This document shows, piece by piece, positions 11,680 to 24,781 of a DNA stretch of 64,000 nt; positions within the stretch are counted from its first letter, which is position 1; each line of letters begins with the position of its first letter. The DNA is from Zelopaecilomyces penicillatus (Eukaryota; Ascomycota; Sordariomycetes; Hypocreales; Pseudodiploosporaceae). The notes under the pieces were generated by a model. The model ran no database searches and was not told the origin of the DNA. It saw nothing but the letters and a program-made list of their open reading frames with translations. The translations under genes and the position numbers were made by a program. The stretch covers positions 2,046,001 to 2,110,000 of the forward strand of contig VCCP01000003.1 in NCBI GenBank assembly GCA_005765155.1. Direction: 5' to 3'.

Positions 11680-12363
11680 TCAAATTTCATAACCAGAGCT
11701 TCTCATGTCGTCCAAAACCTTTTCAATGACTTTACCGTCGGCTTCGAACGTCATACGCGCCGGGGCGTCGCGTGCGCTCACCCACTCAAGCTTCAGATCC
11801 TGCTCCCACACTTCTTTAAGGGTCTCGTCGGCAACAGCAGTGGAGTCGCCATGTGCGGCAAACCAGAAAACAATTTTGAAGGCAAGAGTGCTCTGACAGC
11901 GGTAGGCAGAGATGGATGATGGCTCGCAGTTCAGCATGGTGGTGGTGATGCTGTTAGTGGCGACACCAGCTAGAGGACCCAACAGCATCTTGGGAGTTGG
12001 CGTGGAGCGAGTAGCTACCCGTAGGGGAAGAGCCATGAAAGGGATACCCGTCTCCTCAAAAGTCTCGCGCAGAGCGGCGGCGAGTATGTCCTCACCTATG
12101 TTTTTGCGGCCCTTGGGAAGCTGGATGACGCCATCGTTTGTGTTTCGCAGTATGGCAACCTTGCGGGCGGCTGGGTCGACAGGGACGCAGCCGCATGAGA
12201 TCATAACTTCGTGCGAGGGGACAAAGCGTTGCTCAAATTGGTAGCTCAACGCGCTGTCCAATGCTTCCGTGGCCTGTGGAGCAGGGGCGTCTGCCTCCCG
12301 AGGTTGAGATGAAGTTGCTGTGGCAGCGTTGGAGGTCGCCGGGGTGGTGGCCATAGCGGCCAT
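11680..12363 (-). CDS. Nudix hydrolase
   Basis: An intronless reading frame of 227 aa. The Nudix box GX5EX7REUXEEXGU is complete at about residues 85-107: GRKNIGE, seven residues, then RETFEETGI. The REXXEE glutamates bind the divalent metal used to hydrolyse a nucleoside diphosphate linked to X. The box is preceded by ...VIQLPKG, the usual strand. The first ~35 residues are Ala/Ser/Thr/Pro-rich and probably disordered. No signal peptide or membrane segment is seen, so it is probably cytosolic or nuclear. The substrate cannot be read from the sequence; Ap(n)A or diphosphoinositol-type substrates are possible. The frame is open back to an ATG at 12,468, but a TATAAG box at 12,449-12,454 lies inside that extension, and the ATG at 12,363 has G at -3 and +4, so the shorter start is preferred. 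Confidence 0.85.
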   Translation of the reverse strand: MAAMATTPATSNAATATSSQPREADAPAPQATEALDSALSYQFEQRFVPSHEVMISCGCVPVDPAARKVAILRNTNDGVIQLPKGRKNIGEDILAAALRETFEETGIPFMALPLRVATRSTPTPKMLLGPLAGVATNSITTTMLNCEPSSISAYRCQSTLAFKIVFWFAAHGDSTAVADETLKEVWEQDLKLEWVSARDAPARMTFEADGKVIEKVLDDMRSSGYEI

Positions 12364-12448
12364 AGCTGAATTGGGGAGATCTGGATGGAGATGAGAAGGA
12401 CAAATTTTACTTTTGCTTTCTGTAGTACTATCACAAGAGTGTAGCATT

Positions 12449-12454
12449 CTTATA
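12449..12454 (-). promoter_or_regulatory. Candidate TATA box of the Nudix gene
   Basis: TATAAG on the minus strand, about 86-91 bases upstream of the chosen ATG at 12,363. A pyrimidine-rich leader lies between them. The position suits transcription starting about 40 bases upstream of the ATG and argues against the upstream ATG at 12,468. Confidence 0.4.
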
Positions 12455-12469
12455 GCCATCCCACCCACT

Positions 12470-12962
12470 CAAGACCCTTTATCAATGAAAGTGTGATTCT
12501 GGGAATGGATGAGTGACTCCCTCCAACGCGCACCAGGCAAGTTTCGGCTCGCCGATGCATCCAGCATGAACTACCTCAGTACAAGTATGAAATCATTTGG
12601 ATACCACAGAAGCCGAGTTGCGGCTGGGGAAAGTCCCGTGCTTATTTATGCTCCCTTTCAAACTCAGGTTGTGTTATCTTGCGATTGTAGTAGTAGAGAG
12701 GTACCTGGGTAAGCAGGCAAGGTATGCTTGCTCGGTAGAGGCAGTTGACTTGCAATTGAAATCATGCGAGTACAGTGGCTCGGAATTTCTTGTGCCCTGC
12801 TGTATATAGCCTCGTTACCTGTCTGTCAATTCTTTTAAATGTTGTTAGAAATAATAAGTATAATTATAAGTATTACTATTCACACACAAAGAAATTACTA
12901 TTCGCACACAAGAGTCATGTGTGTACCCGGTTTTTCTGCGCGTACCCTACCACGTCCCCAAG
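12470..12962. other. Upstream region of the Nudix gene, no gene seen
   Basis: Normal-GC DNA to about 12,800, then increasingly AT-rich. Open frames here (for example 12,509-12,712 and 12,597-12,809 +) are short, overlap each other and show no domain. A near-exact direct repeat TTACTATTC[A/G]CACACAA occurs around 12,885-12,915. An AT-rich palindromic stretch near 12,850-12,880 has a rough inverted partner near 13,316-13,340, outside the MITE. Confidence 0.4.
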
Positions 12963-13267
12963 GACCCCCCTCTCTTAATTAAACAGGACACTATAATAGG
13001 CAATTAAATAGCTAAGCCAATATAGTATATATAACCTATAAATTAAAGAGGCTATGATCAAAGAGGCTATGACTGGAGAGACTATAATATATACAATCAA
13101 TTAAATGCCTATATAATGGCCTTATAAATTAACTATATATACTGGTCTGTGCTAGAGTGATTTGCATTGTACCGTGGCCTCTTTAATTAATAGGTTATAT
13201 ATGCTATAGAGGCCTGGTTATTTAATTGCCTATTATAGTGGCCTATTTAATTAAAGGGGGGGGGGAC
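12963..13267. mobile_element. MITE-like element with ~95-bp terminal inverted repeats
   Basis: 12,963-13,058 and 13,173-13,267 are inverted repeats: starting from a C-rich end followed by TTAATTAAA, both arms share blocks such as ACTATAATAGGCAATTAAAT and ATATATAACCTAT. The interior of about 115 bp has no ORF. The right end reads ...GGGGACTGTA, like the CAGTCCCC termini plus TA target of fungal Tc1/mariner elements. The left end is less clean, so the exact border and the TA duplication are not proven. It sits at the boundary between gene island and AT-rich DNA. Confidence 0.75.
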
Positions 13268-16200
13268 TGTAAATATATAACCCTTATATATAAATAGCAA
13301 CTTTTCTATATATAAATAATAATACTTATAATTATTATTATTTATATGATATTAAGCTATATATATAGCTAGGCTTCTTTAGGTATAAGCTTGTATTTAA
13401 CTATATTTAACTATAATATACCTATATAAATAAAGTTATTTTCAGGCTCTTTTATTTAATTAGTTTTTTTAATCTTTCTTTTTTTTATATAAATTAAGGC
13501 TTTAATTATATCTTATATATTTCTTAATTTATAATAAATCTTTATATATATTTTTTTTATATAATTTTTTTTTAAATATTATAATAATTAATTATAATAA
13601 TTATATAAATAAATATTATAAATATAATAATATTTTAATATTATAAAAATAATAATATTTTAATATTATAAAAATAAAATTAAGAAAATATAAGAAAAAG
13701 AATTTAAAACTTTTAAAATAAAAATAATTTTAAAATATTTATTAATATTATTTAAATTAATTAAAAAAATAAAAACATAATAATTTTAATTAAGATTATA
13801 TTTTTTAAAATATTAAGAAAAATATAAATATTTTATAAAATATATATAAAAAGAATCTAGATTTTAATATTAAATATTAAAAATAAAATAATATATATAT
13901 ATATATAATCTTAATATTAAAAATATTAAATATATTAAAAATATAAGAATAATTTAAGTTTTTTTAAAAAAGTATAAAAATATTTTTTAAATTTATATAA
14001 ATAAAAGCTAAGCTTAAATAAAAGAAAATTATTTAAGTTTTTATATTAAAAATATTAATCTTTATTATTATAATAAAAAATAATTATAATATAAAATAAT
14101 ATAATTATATTAATTTAATTTATATAACTTTAAATAATTATTTAAATATTAAAATATGAGTTTAATAAAATAATTTAAAAGTTTTATTTATAAATTTAAT
14201 ATATTTTTATAGATTATAAGCTTTAAAAGCTATTATTAATTTTTAAAGAAATATTAAAATCTAAAATATATTATAATAAATAAAAAGATTTATAATTTTA
14301 TATAAACTCTTATTTTTAAATATATAAAAATAACTTATAAATAGTTTAATAAGCTTAAATAAAAAGATTATTATTTAAAACTAATATTTAAAATTATTAT
14401 TAATAATCTTTATAAGCTTATTTAAACACTAAGCTTATTAATAATATTTTTTATAATAATATTTAATATTTATATATTTTAAAAAGTATAATATATAATA
14501 ATTATAATATTTTATATCTTATAAATAATAAAATTATATTTAAACTTAAGTTTTTTATTTAATCTTTATTAAATAATTAAAATTTAATAAATAAGATAAG
14601 CTATAAAATACCTTATAAAAGAATTTATATATCTATTAATAAAGGTTTATATATATTATATTTAAATAGTTAATTGAATAATAAAGTCTTTTAATTAATA
14701 ATAATATCTTTAAAATATAATAAAAAAGCCTATATATAAGGCTATAAACTATATATAAGGCTATATATAAAGCTATATAAAGGCTATTTTAATAAAGAAA
14801 CATAATATATATAATTATATAATATTTATAGGTTTTAAAGGATAATATAAGATAATATATATTCTTAAGCTTAATATAAAAGATAAAAATAAATAAAAAA
14901 AGCTAAAATAATAATAATTAAAATAAATATAAGGGATTAATTAATTATTATATTATATAATTAATTTAGAATATAATTAAAAATATTTTTATTATATAGT
15001 AGGAATTTATTAGGATTTTTAAAAGAATAAGAGAAAAGTATAATAGGATTATAAGGTATAAGATATATATACCTAGAATAGTATATAACCCCTAGGTATA
15101 TAATACTTCTTAGCTTGCTTTTATTATTATAATATAAATAAAATAAATAATAGTTTTTTATAATAATAATACTTAAATATAATTATCCTTATTTTATTTA
15201 ATTATTATAAATTAAATTTATTATTATAATTCTATTATTTCTTTATATAATTATTTAGAATAAGTATAATTATAATATATAAAACCTTAATATAAGAGGG
15301 ATTAGAGCTAAGGGAAGTATTTTTAAAATATCCAGATAATATTAATTAAGATACCCTAGCTTTAAATAAACACTTTAATTAAGAATAATTAATTATAAAA
15401 AAACTTAAAATATAATTAAAACTTTAATAAAAGATAATTTAAAAATAATAATATTAGATTAATAATCTTTTTTTAATATTTTAAATAAAAATATAATTAA
15501 AGATTTAATAAAATAATAATAATTTTGATTATAGTATAAGGCTTATAAAATTAATTTTAATTATTTATTTATCTTATAAAGGATTATTAAAAAATCAAAA
15601 AAACTAAAAACATAATCTAGATTATTATTTCTAAGGAAATAAAAAAATATATTATAATATAGAAAATCAGATTAATAAGATAATTAATAATATAAATCAG
15701 AAATACTAAGAGTTATTAAATATAGAATACTAAATAAATCCTTAATAAAAAGGTATTAATTTATAATTAAATTAGAATATATTTATTATATAAATTAAAT
15801 ATCTATTTAAGGATTCTAATTTTTAAATAATAAATATTTATTTAATATATAATTCCTTAATATAAAGATTTAATTAATTATTATAAGATTTCTTTTTAAT
15901 TCTAGGATATTAAAAGGCTTATATAAAGCTTATAAAGACATAATTAATATTATTTTTCTTTATTAAGCTTTAATTATTATTTTAGGCTAATATAAAGATA
16001 AATAATAAAAAACTTTTAATAATATATAAAAAGATAATTAAAGTAATAGAGTAGTTATAAAAAGGCTATAAAATAAAAAGAAAACTATAAAGCTAATAAA
16101 AAAAAAACTTAAAACTTAATATACTATTTAAAAAAGAAATCCAGATAAATAAAATAAATCTAATATAATTAGAAAGCCTATTAATATAATAATAAATAAA

Positions 16201-17149
16201 AGAGAAATAATTAATATTATATAGATTTTATTTAATTATAAAGAAGATTATTTAAACTTTATATTTTAGAATAAAGGCTTAAACTTAAATTAATTAATAA
16301 GATTAAATCTACCCTAAATACAAAAAAAGGGCTATTATAATTAATAAAATTTATTTATTACTTTTATAATAATCTTAATTATATAGTAAGATACTATTTA
16401 AAGGGTATTATAAATATAATAAATAATAAATTATTCTAAAATCAAAAAAATAATAATTAATATAATTTAAAAAAAGATTATTAATTAAAATAGGCCTTTT
16501 AGATTTAATTAAAAAGATAGATATTAATATAATTATTTATTTTTATATATTAGTAATAATTAAAGGGTAAAATACTATTAAAATATATATAGATCTTAAT
16601 ATATATTTAAAGTTAAATCTGATTAATAAAATATTTATAAGAAAAAATAAATTAAAATAAATATCTATTAAAAAAATCCTTTTGTTTAAAAGTAATAAAT
16701 AAAGGATTAATTTATATTTATAATACTTAAAAAGTATTTATTATATTTATTAATTTAAAGGGGTTTATTTAGGAATTTATTTATATTTATCTAGGGATTA
16801 ATTATAATCTAAGAAAAGAAGAAAATCCTATTCTATTTAAAATATTAATATTATAAAAATATTAAATATATTTAAGTGTATATAATAGTTTTTAATAGTT
16901 TAAATAAGTTTAAAATAAAATAGAAGTATTATAATTATATAAATTTATAAAGGCTTATTAAAATAAATTAATTATTTTTTTAATTATTTATTTAAATAAA
17001 TTAATTTTTCTATTAAAAAAGAAATAAATAAAAGGGTTTTAAGATATTAAGAAATTATTATTAGAATTATATAATTTCCTTAATATTTTTTAATCTAATA
17101 ATATTAAAATATTATTTATATATAAGATAATAGATTATATTATTAATCT

Positions 17150-17830
17150 ATTATTAAATAAAAATTTATTATTTAAGTATATATAAGCCTGTAAAAGCCT
17201 TATAAATATATTAATTCTTTTTATACCTAAAAAGAATAAAATCCTTAGATTATATATAAATTATTAAGATCTTAATAAAGTTATAAAAAAGAATTATTAT
17301 ATTTTACCCTTTATTATAAAGATCTTAGATAGGATTATAAATATTAAATTTTTCTTAAAAATTAATATTAAGAATATTTATTATTAAATTAAAATTAAAA
17401 AGGGAGATAAATAAAAAATAGCTTTTTAAAATATTATAATTATTATAAATATCTAATAATATCTTTTAATTTAATTAATATATTAGTAATATTTTAGTAT
17501 TATATTTATAAGATATTAAATTAATTAATTAATATAATTTATATTACTTACCTTAATAATATTTTAATTTTTTCTAAAATATATAAAGAATATATAAAAT
17601 ATATTAAATAAATATTATAAAGCTTAAGGGCTATAAAATTATATATTAATTTAAAGAAGTATTAATTTTATAAAAAAATAATAGAATTTTTAAATTTTAT
17701 CTTATCCTTAAAAGGAATAATAATAAATCTAGATAAAGTTATAATAATTATGGAATAATAAAAGCTAAAAACCTATAAAGAAATATAAATCTTTTTTAGA
17801 TTCTATAACTTTTATTAAAGATTTATTTAT
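17150..17830 (+). pseudogene. Gypsy reverse transcriptase, RIP-decayed
   Basis: The plus-strand frame from about 17,219 reads PKKNKILRLYINY.DLNKV.KKN, a clear Gypsy RT opening, followed by ILDRI...KFF.KINIK, GDK.KIAF and ITYLNNILIFS with YLNN at 17,549-17,560 (family YLDD). The next stretch still shows the order E.HIK...L..L and FLNFI...GI.I. Many TAA stops replace Gln/Arg/Trp codons. Both catalytic Asp have become Asn, so it is inactive even apart from the stops. Confidence 0.85.
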
Positions 17831-19099
17831 TAATATTCTAGTATTATAGTATTATTAAATACTTTATTAAAAGGGAATATTAATAAAAAAAAGCTAGGGA
17901 AAATTATCTTAGATTTTATTAAATAATAAGCTTTTCTTAGGCTTAGAAATATATTCTAAGAAATATTATTACTTTATTATTTTAATCTATAATATTAAAT
18001 ATATTTTAAGATTAATATATCTAGGTTTATAATAATAAATATTATATTATAATAAAATAATAATTTTATATAATATCTTATAGCTTTCTAATCTTAAAAA
18101 TTTATATTAATAAAAGATAAACTTATTATAAAGGAAAGGTAATAATAATATTAAATATTAATTAATAGATATATATAGCCTTATTAGATTTAGGAATTAT
18201 ATCTATATTTTAAAAGAGTTATCTTTAAGGAATAAACTATTTTAACTTTATTATAATAATCTATTATTTAAATATTTTAATATTAATTATATTCTAGAGC
18301 TATTATAATAGAAATTTTAATAATAGCTTATAAATAAAGATATTAAAAGATATATTATAAGCTATAGTATTTATTAAGATATAATATTATAATATTATTA
18401 ATTATATAAATACCTAGATTCCTTATTAATATCTATATAATTATAAAAATAAATCTTAATAAACTTTATTATTAAATTATTATTAATAATTGTTAATAAA
18501 AAAGAAATAGATTTAATATTAATTATTATTAATAAATATATTAAATATACTTTATATTTTATTATATATATAATAATAATAATAAAGCTAGTTAAATTAT
18601 TTTATAATAAGATAAAATTATATTATAAAGTATTAAAAGATATTATATTAGATTAAAGGTTGATTTTTATAAGCTAGTTTTAATTAAAATTATACTTTAT
18701 TTTATAAATATAATATTACTTTTTAATAATATTTTATCTATAAATAGATAATTAAATAAAAAGGATAAATCAGATACTAAAATATTATCTTTAATACTTT
18801 ATAATAAAGAAATAGATAGCCTAGCTATCTCTACTTTATATAATATAATTTATATATAATTTAATAAAATCCTTAATAATAGGCTTTTTATTATATAAGG
18901 CTTTAATAGGCTATAATCTAGATTTTAAAATAATTAATAAAAATAATAAAATAATATAAATTCTTATAGTTAAATCCTATATTAAAATTTAAATTAAAAT
19001 ATAAAAAAAACTAGAGAATAATTAATAAAATATTATAATAAAATAAATAAAATATTATAATAAGATATATCTATTTATAGATTTTAAATAAGGATTCTT

Positions 19100-19500
19100 A
19101 ATTATATTTAATACTAAGAATTTAAAATTAAAAATAAAATAAAAGCTAGTATTATACTTTATTAGTTTATATAAAGTATTATAACTTATTAGAATATAAA
19201 TATATTAATTAGCTTTATTTAATTAATATATAAGGCATTATAATACTTTTTATATTAGCCTATTTAAATCTTAAGGAAAATAATAAAATAATAATTTAAA
19301 TATTTTATTTATATTAGAACTTTAGGATAAAAAGGAATAGGAAATCTAAGAAATTAAAGATTAAATTATAATAAAAAATAAATAATATTATTTAATTAAA
19401 TAAAAGGATTAACCTTTAAAGTATAATTAATAGATTATAATAGAAGATATTAATATATTAAAGGTATTAATAGTTTTTAATAAAATATTAATAAAAAAGT
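19100..19500 (+). pseudogene. Gypsy integrase C-terminus and chromodomain-like tail, decayed
   Basis: Plus-strand translation shows the pattern of the Gypsy integrase tail (KLK-K-KLV-YFISLYKVL, AYL-NLKE) followed at about 19,330-19,480 by a segment resembling a chromodomain (KIL-K, K..I.LNKRI, EDIN-like). Stops are frequent. The order after RT fits a chromovirus-type element. The call rests on spaced residues in a degraded frame. Confidence 0.5.
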
Positions 19501-20782
19501 TATAAAAGATTATTAAAAAACTATTAAAAAAAAGCTAAACATTTAATAAAATAAAATAATAATTATATTATATTTTAATTTAAATAATAAGATATACCTT
19601 TAAACCTATTATAAATAGATAATAGCTTTTATAAAATAAATCTTTAAAAAATAATAATTAAAAAAAAAATTAAATAAAAAAAAACCTTAATTAAATATAT
19701 ATATATATATAAGGAAATTATAATAATTTATTAATAAATTTATTATTAATATTATCCTTTTTATTTATTATATTTTTAATAGTTTTATAATAATTATAAA
19801 AAGTAATCTATTAAATAATATAATCTTTATTATTTTTATCTAAATAAAGAATTTTATTCTTTCTTTAAATATTTATTTTATTTTTAAAAAAGGCTTTTAT
19901 AAACCTTTATTATTTAATAGTTTATTATTATTAAAATATTAATAATATCTAATAATAATATTTTTATTAAACTTATAATCAGATTAAACAGCTCCTTAAA
20001 CTAGTATTAAATAATAGTAAGGGTATTTTATAGCTTAAATAAATTTATATTTTTATTATTATTATTTTTAAAAGACTTTATATTAAAGTTAATAATATTA
20101 TTATTTTATTATTTAAAGTATATTTTTTATATTATATTTAAAAGGTATAAAGCTTTAAATATTTAATTAATTATTTTTAAAATTATTAAAATATATATTA
20201 TATTAATAAAGAAATAAAATCTAATTAAAAGAAATTAAATAATATTTTATTTTATATTTTAAAAGAAAGATCTTTTTAAATTATTTTTATAAATTTAAAT
20301 CTTTTTTAAAAAGATAGATTTTTTAAAATATTATTTATAAATTATATCTTTAAATTTTTTTATTATTTCTTTAATTATTATATATATTAATAAAAAGCTT
20401 AATATATAGCTTAAATATAATCTTTTTATTCTTTTTTATAATTTTTTTTAAGAATATTTATATTGATTAATAGATAATAATAAGATAAATAATAATAATA
20501 AAATAATCTATTAATTTAATAGCTTTATCTTTTTATTTAATATTTATAAGCTTTTTAATATATCTTATTTAATTAATAATAAATTTATTAATATTTAATT
20601 TAAGAATAATAGTTTTAATTATTATAAAAGCTATATAATTAAGTTTTTAAATATTTATATAATTTTAAAGATTTATATAGTATTTATAAATATATTAAAT
20701 AATATTTATAATATATTAAAAATAGGCTTTATTTAATAAGATAAAATAAGCTAGATTAATAAATTATTATTTTTAGTATTAT

Positions 20783-20996
20783 TATCAAGGACCAAGATTA
20801 GGAGGTTATAAAGAGAGTAAAGAAGGTTAGGAATAGTATTAATTTTACTATATATAAGTAGATAGGTAATAGATAACTAGAAGCTTGATCTCTGGTCTTC
20901 TTCCTTTTCTTAAAGGAGAAGGCTCTCTTTATAGATATATATATTCCTAGCCTATATAATATAGGTTCTCTGCAGGGCCCCTTTAGGGTCCTGATA
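20783..20996 (-). repeat. 3' LTR of the LTR-C Gypsy
   Basis: 214 bp, matching 60,335-60,548. The upstream flank ends ATTAT (20,778-20,782). The open frame that can be read through it on the minus strand is LTR sequence, not a gene. A polypurine tract AAAAGAAGAGGGG (minus strand, 21,002-21,014) lies about 5 bases from the LTR and is the expected plus-strand primer. Confidence 0.9.
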
Positions 20997-21001
20997 ATAT
21001 A

Positions 21002-21014
21002 CCCCTCTTCTTTT
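21002..21014 (-). promoter_or_regulatory. Polypurine tract of the LTR-C Gypsy
   Basis: On the minus strand, 13 consecutive purines immediately upstream of the 3' LTR, where second-strand priming takes place. This fixes the orientation of the element. Confidence 0.7.
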
Positions 21015-23599
21015 AAGGCCACCCTTAGCCCTAATAACTGATAGTAGCTTTATTGCTATAACTATATAACTATAAATAGCTGATCAGTCTAGCTATTAAT
21101 AAAGAAACTATAATCAATTAAAAGTGAAACTTCTAATAGATTCTATTTCTTCTCTATAAATCTCTATATATAGGCTCTTTATACTTTATAAGAAATCCTT
21201 TACTTTATAACTCCTCTAAAAAAAGCCTTATTATTAATTGATTTCTTTGTATAGTATTATCTCTCTAAGGCTAAGGATTTAAATAATATATTAGACTTAT
21301 AGAAGCATTAGAAATATATTTATTATATATAAATAGCTTTCTAGCTTCTTCTTTATTTATAGTATTAACTTTTCTAGTTTACCTAATAATAAAGGAGCTG
21401 TTTTATCTTCCTAATCTATTAAGAAGTAATAGATTAATTATCTTCTTCTTTATATCTTTTTATAGCTAATCTTATATAATAATAGCTTTCTATTAGTATA
21501 GGCTTTCTTATCTTTTAGGGTTTTATTTAGTATTAGATTATTAAGGATCTTTAGATCTAATATAGATAATAAGAAATAAAGGAAGGCTAATAAAGAAATA
21601 ATAATATAATTATAGTATAAGCATTATAAGATTAAGTATCTAATAGTGATTACTGCTAAGAAAGCTATTATAAAGGATTCCTTTATATTAATATTAATTA
21701 TATTTAAAATCTTTATTATTAAGTCTTTGGTTTTACCTAAGGCTTTAATTAAGACTAAGAAATCCCCTCTTAAGTTTTCTATTTTTATAGAATCTAATAA
21801 TAATAACTTATTTAATAAGATAGAGGAGATAGACTTTAATAATAATCTATCTCTCTATTTCTTTTAGGATATTCCTTAGTTATTAATTAATAACTAATTA
21901 ATAGCTACTTCCTTTCTTATATTGCTTTTAAGCTTAATAGTATTATAGGGATTTAGACTCTTATAAAGACTATATAGATTAAATCCTTAAGGATAATATT
22001 AATAATAAAGGAGATAAAAAGAAGGATAAGATAAATAATAAAAGGATTAGAAAGTTAATTAATTTTAATTCTTCTTTAAGTATTTTCTCTGCTTTCTATT
22101 AATAAATCCTTCTTAGGTTTTATTTTATTATTTCTTTTTTATTAACTTTTAGCTCTATAGTTTTTCTAATAATTTTAAGTTATTTTTTAATATTAATATT
22201 ATTATAGCCTTTTTTATAGTATATAATACCTTTATCTTCTTCTCTATTATTCTTAAGTCTTTAGCTTTATCTATTATTAATAGATAACTCTATATAGTAT
22301 CTAAGCCACTCCTTCCCTTTAATAATAGGTATTCAATATCTTCTATTATTAAGGTTATAATAGTAGCTATATCTATCTATATTCCTAAGAACCCTTTAGC
22401 TATAAAGAATATAATATCTAATAAGATATCTTTTAAAAAGAAGATAATATCTAATAAGATATCTCCTAAATAAAGTCCTATTAAGGCAGGTATATTAGCT
22501 ATTATTAATAGCTTATCTATTATTAAATATATTAAATAATAATAGTATTTATCTAATAGTTAATAAGCTATTAAAAGTCTGATCCTATATTATAAATAAA
22601 TAATTAATAATATAATTAAATAAGGTTTATTATTATAATTGCTTAGCTATTATTAATACTTATATAGCTATCCTAAGATCTATTAATATTATATAGCTAT
22701 ATAAATTAAATAGGATTTAATAGCTAATCTTATTTTAGAATCCAAAAAGATTAAATAGCCTAAACCCTATTAATAAAATAAATATATATTATATCTTATT
22801 ATAGCTTAAATTTAAAAATTACTAATAACTACTCTATAGCTATTAAACTCTAATATTTATATTATATAGATAATAACTATTTCTATTATAGAGTAATAGT
22901 AAATTATTATATACTTATATATAATCTTATTTAATATAAGATATAATTAAAGCTTAATTTAATACTATTCTTTTTATTCTTTATAGTTATTTCTTTATTA
23001 ATACTTCCTAAAAGATATTTTAGTATATATAAGATAAGATTAAATAGATACTTAACTATATATACTAAAAGCTAATAACTGCTTTTATTTATACTAAGAT
23101 ATAATAAAATATAGATAAAGATAAAGCTTTTCTTATAAAAAGTACTTTAAATTTTCAGATTTAATTAATATTAAATCAGATTAATTCCTTTTAAATTATT
23201 ATAAATATTTAGGCTTAATAATATAATATTAGTTTTGATATATAGTTAGGCTTGGTATAGCTATTAATAATTATATAGATATATATTGATAATGCTTTTA
23301 TATTATTACTAATAGTCCTTCTCTTTTATATTATACTTAATAGTTAGGCTGGTATAAAGACTGCTTTAAATAGTCTTTCTAATATAGCTTTAGAATTAAA
23401 TTCCTTTAATAAGAATAATAATAAAAGTAATAATAATAATAATAATAAAAATAATTGCTAAGGCAATTATTTAAGGGATTCTGGTATTTAGGAAAATAAT
23501 TTACTTAGCTTTTATTAATACTATTAAAGATTCCTACTCTTTAATAGCTAGGTTTTTAATAAGAAAGCTTTATATTTATATATTATTATATAATCTAAG
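21015..23599 (-). other. Post-chromodomain region of the LTR-C Gypsy
   Basis: About 2.6 kb between the chromodomain and the polypurine tract, longer than usual for Gypsy elements. At 21,260-21,870 one minus-strand frame has few stops over ~200 codons and a Leu/Ile/Lys-rich product that I do not recognise; a 73-codon ORF also runs through the same place on the plus strand (21,646-21,867). A short AAT microsatellite lies near 23,415-23,450. It may be an extra 3' ORF or 3' UTR. Confidence 0.4.
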
Positions 23600-24776
23600 A
23601 AATCTCTTTTATTTAATTAATAATTATTCTTATTACTATAATTCTTCTATTTTATATAGTATATTTATTGCTTATTATTCTATTTATATATTAAGATTTT
23701 TTCTATTATATAGAATTATTTTAATATAAAAGGGTTATCTTCTAGCTTATTTAATTTATCTCTATTATTATATACCTCTAGGTTTATAATATTAAATATA
23801 TTATATATCCTAATTAAATCTAATAGCTGGAGTTGATAAGCTAAGTTATTACTTTCTATCTGCTTCTTAATCTAATAAGGGCTTATAAATTTCTCTATTA
23901 ACTTCCTTATAGGATGTTTTAACTTAAGGTGTTTTATAGTGATTATTACCTAGTTATTAACTTTAAATTGCTTTTCTTATCTTTTCTTATTATATTACTT
24001 TTTATACTATTAATATACCCTTTTTAATGCTTTTATTATTATATTATAGCTTGTTTATAGCTCCTAGATTCTTTCCTTAGAGCTCTTATATAATCCTTTT
24101 AATTAAATTCTATCTTATACTAGTACTATTAGCTTATAGCTATATAATAGATAAGCTAGGGATTCTCTTATAGTACTGTATTATATTATATTATAGCAGA
24201 ACTAGGCTAATAATAGTCTTATAGTTTAATTAAGCTAATCTTTATTAATAAAGCTTTATAAATTATATTTGATTATCTAGTTTATCTATTCTATCTGCCT
24301 ATCTATCTATAGGTAGAATATAATACTTAATTACTATTTATAAACTAATAAATAATAGAATGTTTTCTAGAATATATTTATAAATACTATATTATAATCT
24401 AATATAATTCCTTATAATATCCTAAAATACTTAAATATATAATCTAAGAATAAGATTACTAGACTATTATTAATAATATACTTTATTATAAGGATAAATA
24501 ATAAAAATTTTATATATCTATCTATAATAATAAGAATATTATTATATATCTTATTCTTTATTCTTAATTTAGATAAATCTATAATAAAGTCTATAGAGAT
24601 TTCCTATTAAGGTTCTTCTAGGATTAATAGAATAATTAAATAGCTATATAATCAATACTATCTAGATTTATTTAATTAGCAGGAGTTATAGGTTTATATA
24701 AATTTTATTATATCTCTTTTTATATCTTTTTAATAATAAGTTATTATTAATTGTTTTAGTATTCTATTAATTCCTT
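23600..24776 (-). pseudogene. Gypsy integrase plus chromodomain, RIP-decayed
   Basis: Minus-strand reading from 24,776 downward gives the integrase core opening around 24,575-24,605 (EISIDFIIDLSK, the first catalytic Asp region). The C-terminal KHLKLK-P-RKL pattern follows at about 23,880-23,960, AYQLQLLDLIRIYNIFNI at about 23,790-23,870, and chromodomain-like sequence at about 23,640-23,740. The reading frame is broken at 24,777 by LTR-B copy 1, just after the zinc-finger region. Confidence 0.8.
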
Positions 24777-24781
24777 AATAG

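Larger units (their letters stand above)
13270..20782 (+). mobile_element. Ty3/Gypsy remnant, plus strand, host of the nested stack
   Basis: Heavily RIP-mutated. RT is readable at 17.15-17.83 kb and an integrase C-terminus with chromodomain-like sequence at about 19.1-19.5 kb, in plus-strand order gag-RT-IN-chromodomain. The part before about 16.9 kb should be gag/protease, but no motif survives. No LTR was identified. The element is interrupted at 20,782 by the LTR-C Gypsy; its flank resumes at 60,549. Confidence 0.7.

Noticed and set aside
12509..12978. Three short overlapping plus-strand ORFs upstream of the Nudix gene
   Set aside because: 60-70 codons, no domain, mutually overlapping and in a likely promoter region.
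13300..20700. Mitochondrial DNA origin, because of the extreme AT content
   Set aside because: Readable Gypsy RT, LTRs and TSDs, no mitochondrial gene, and continuity with nuclear-type genes.
20798..21022. 74-codon minus-strand ORF
   Set aside because: It lies within the 214-bp LTR-C and its polypurine tract; the same sequence recurs at 60,335-60,548.
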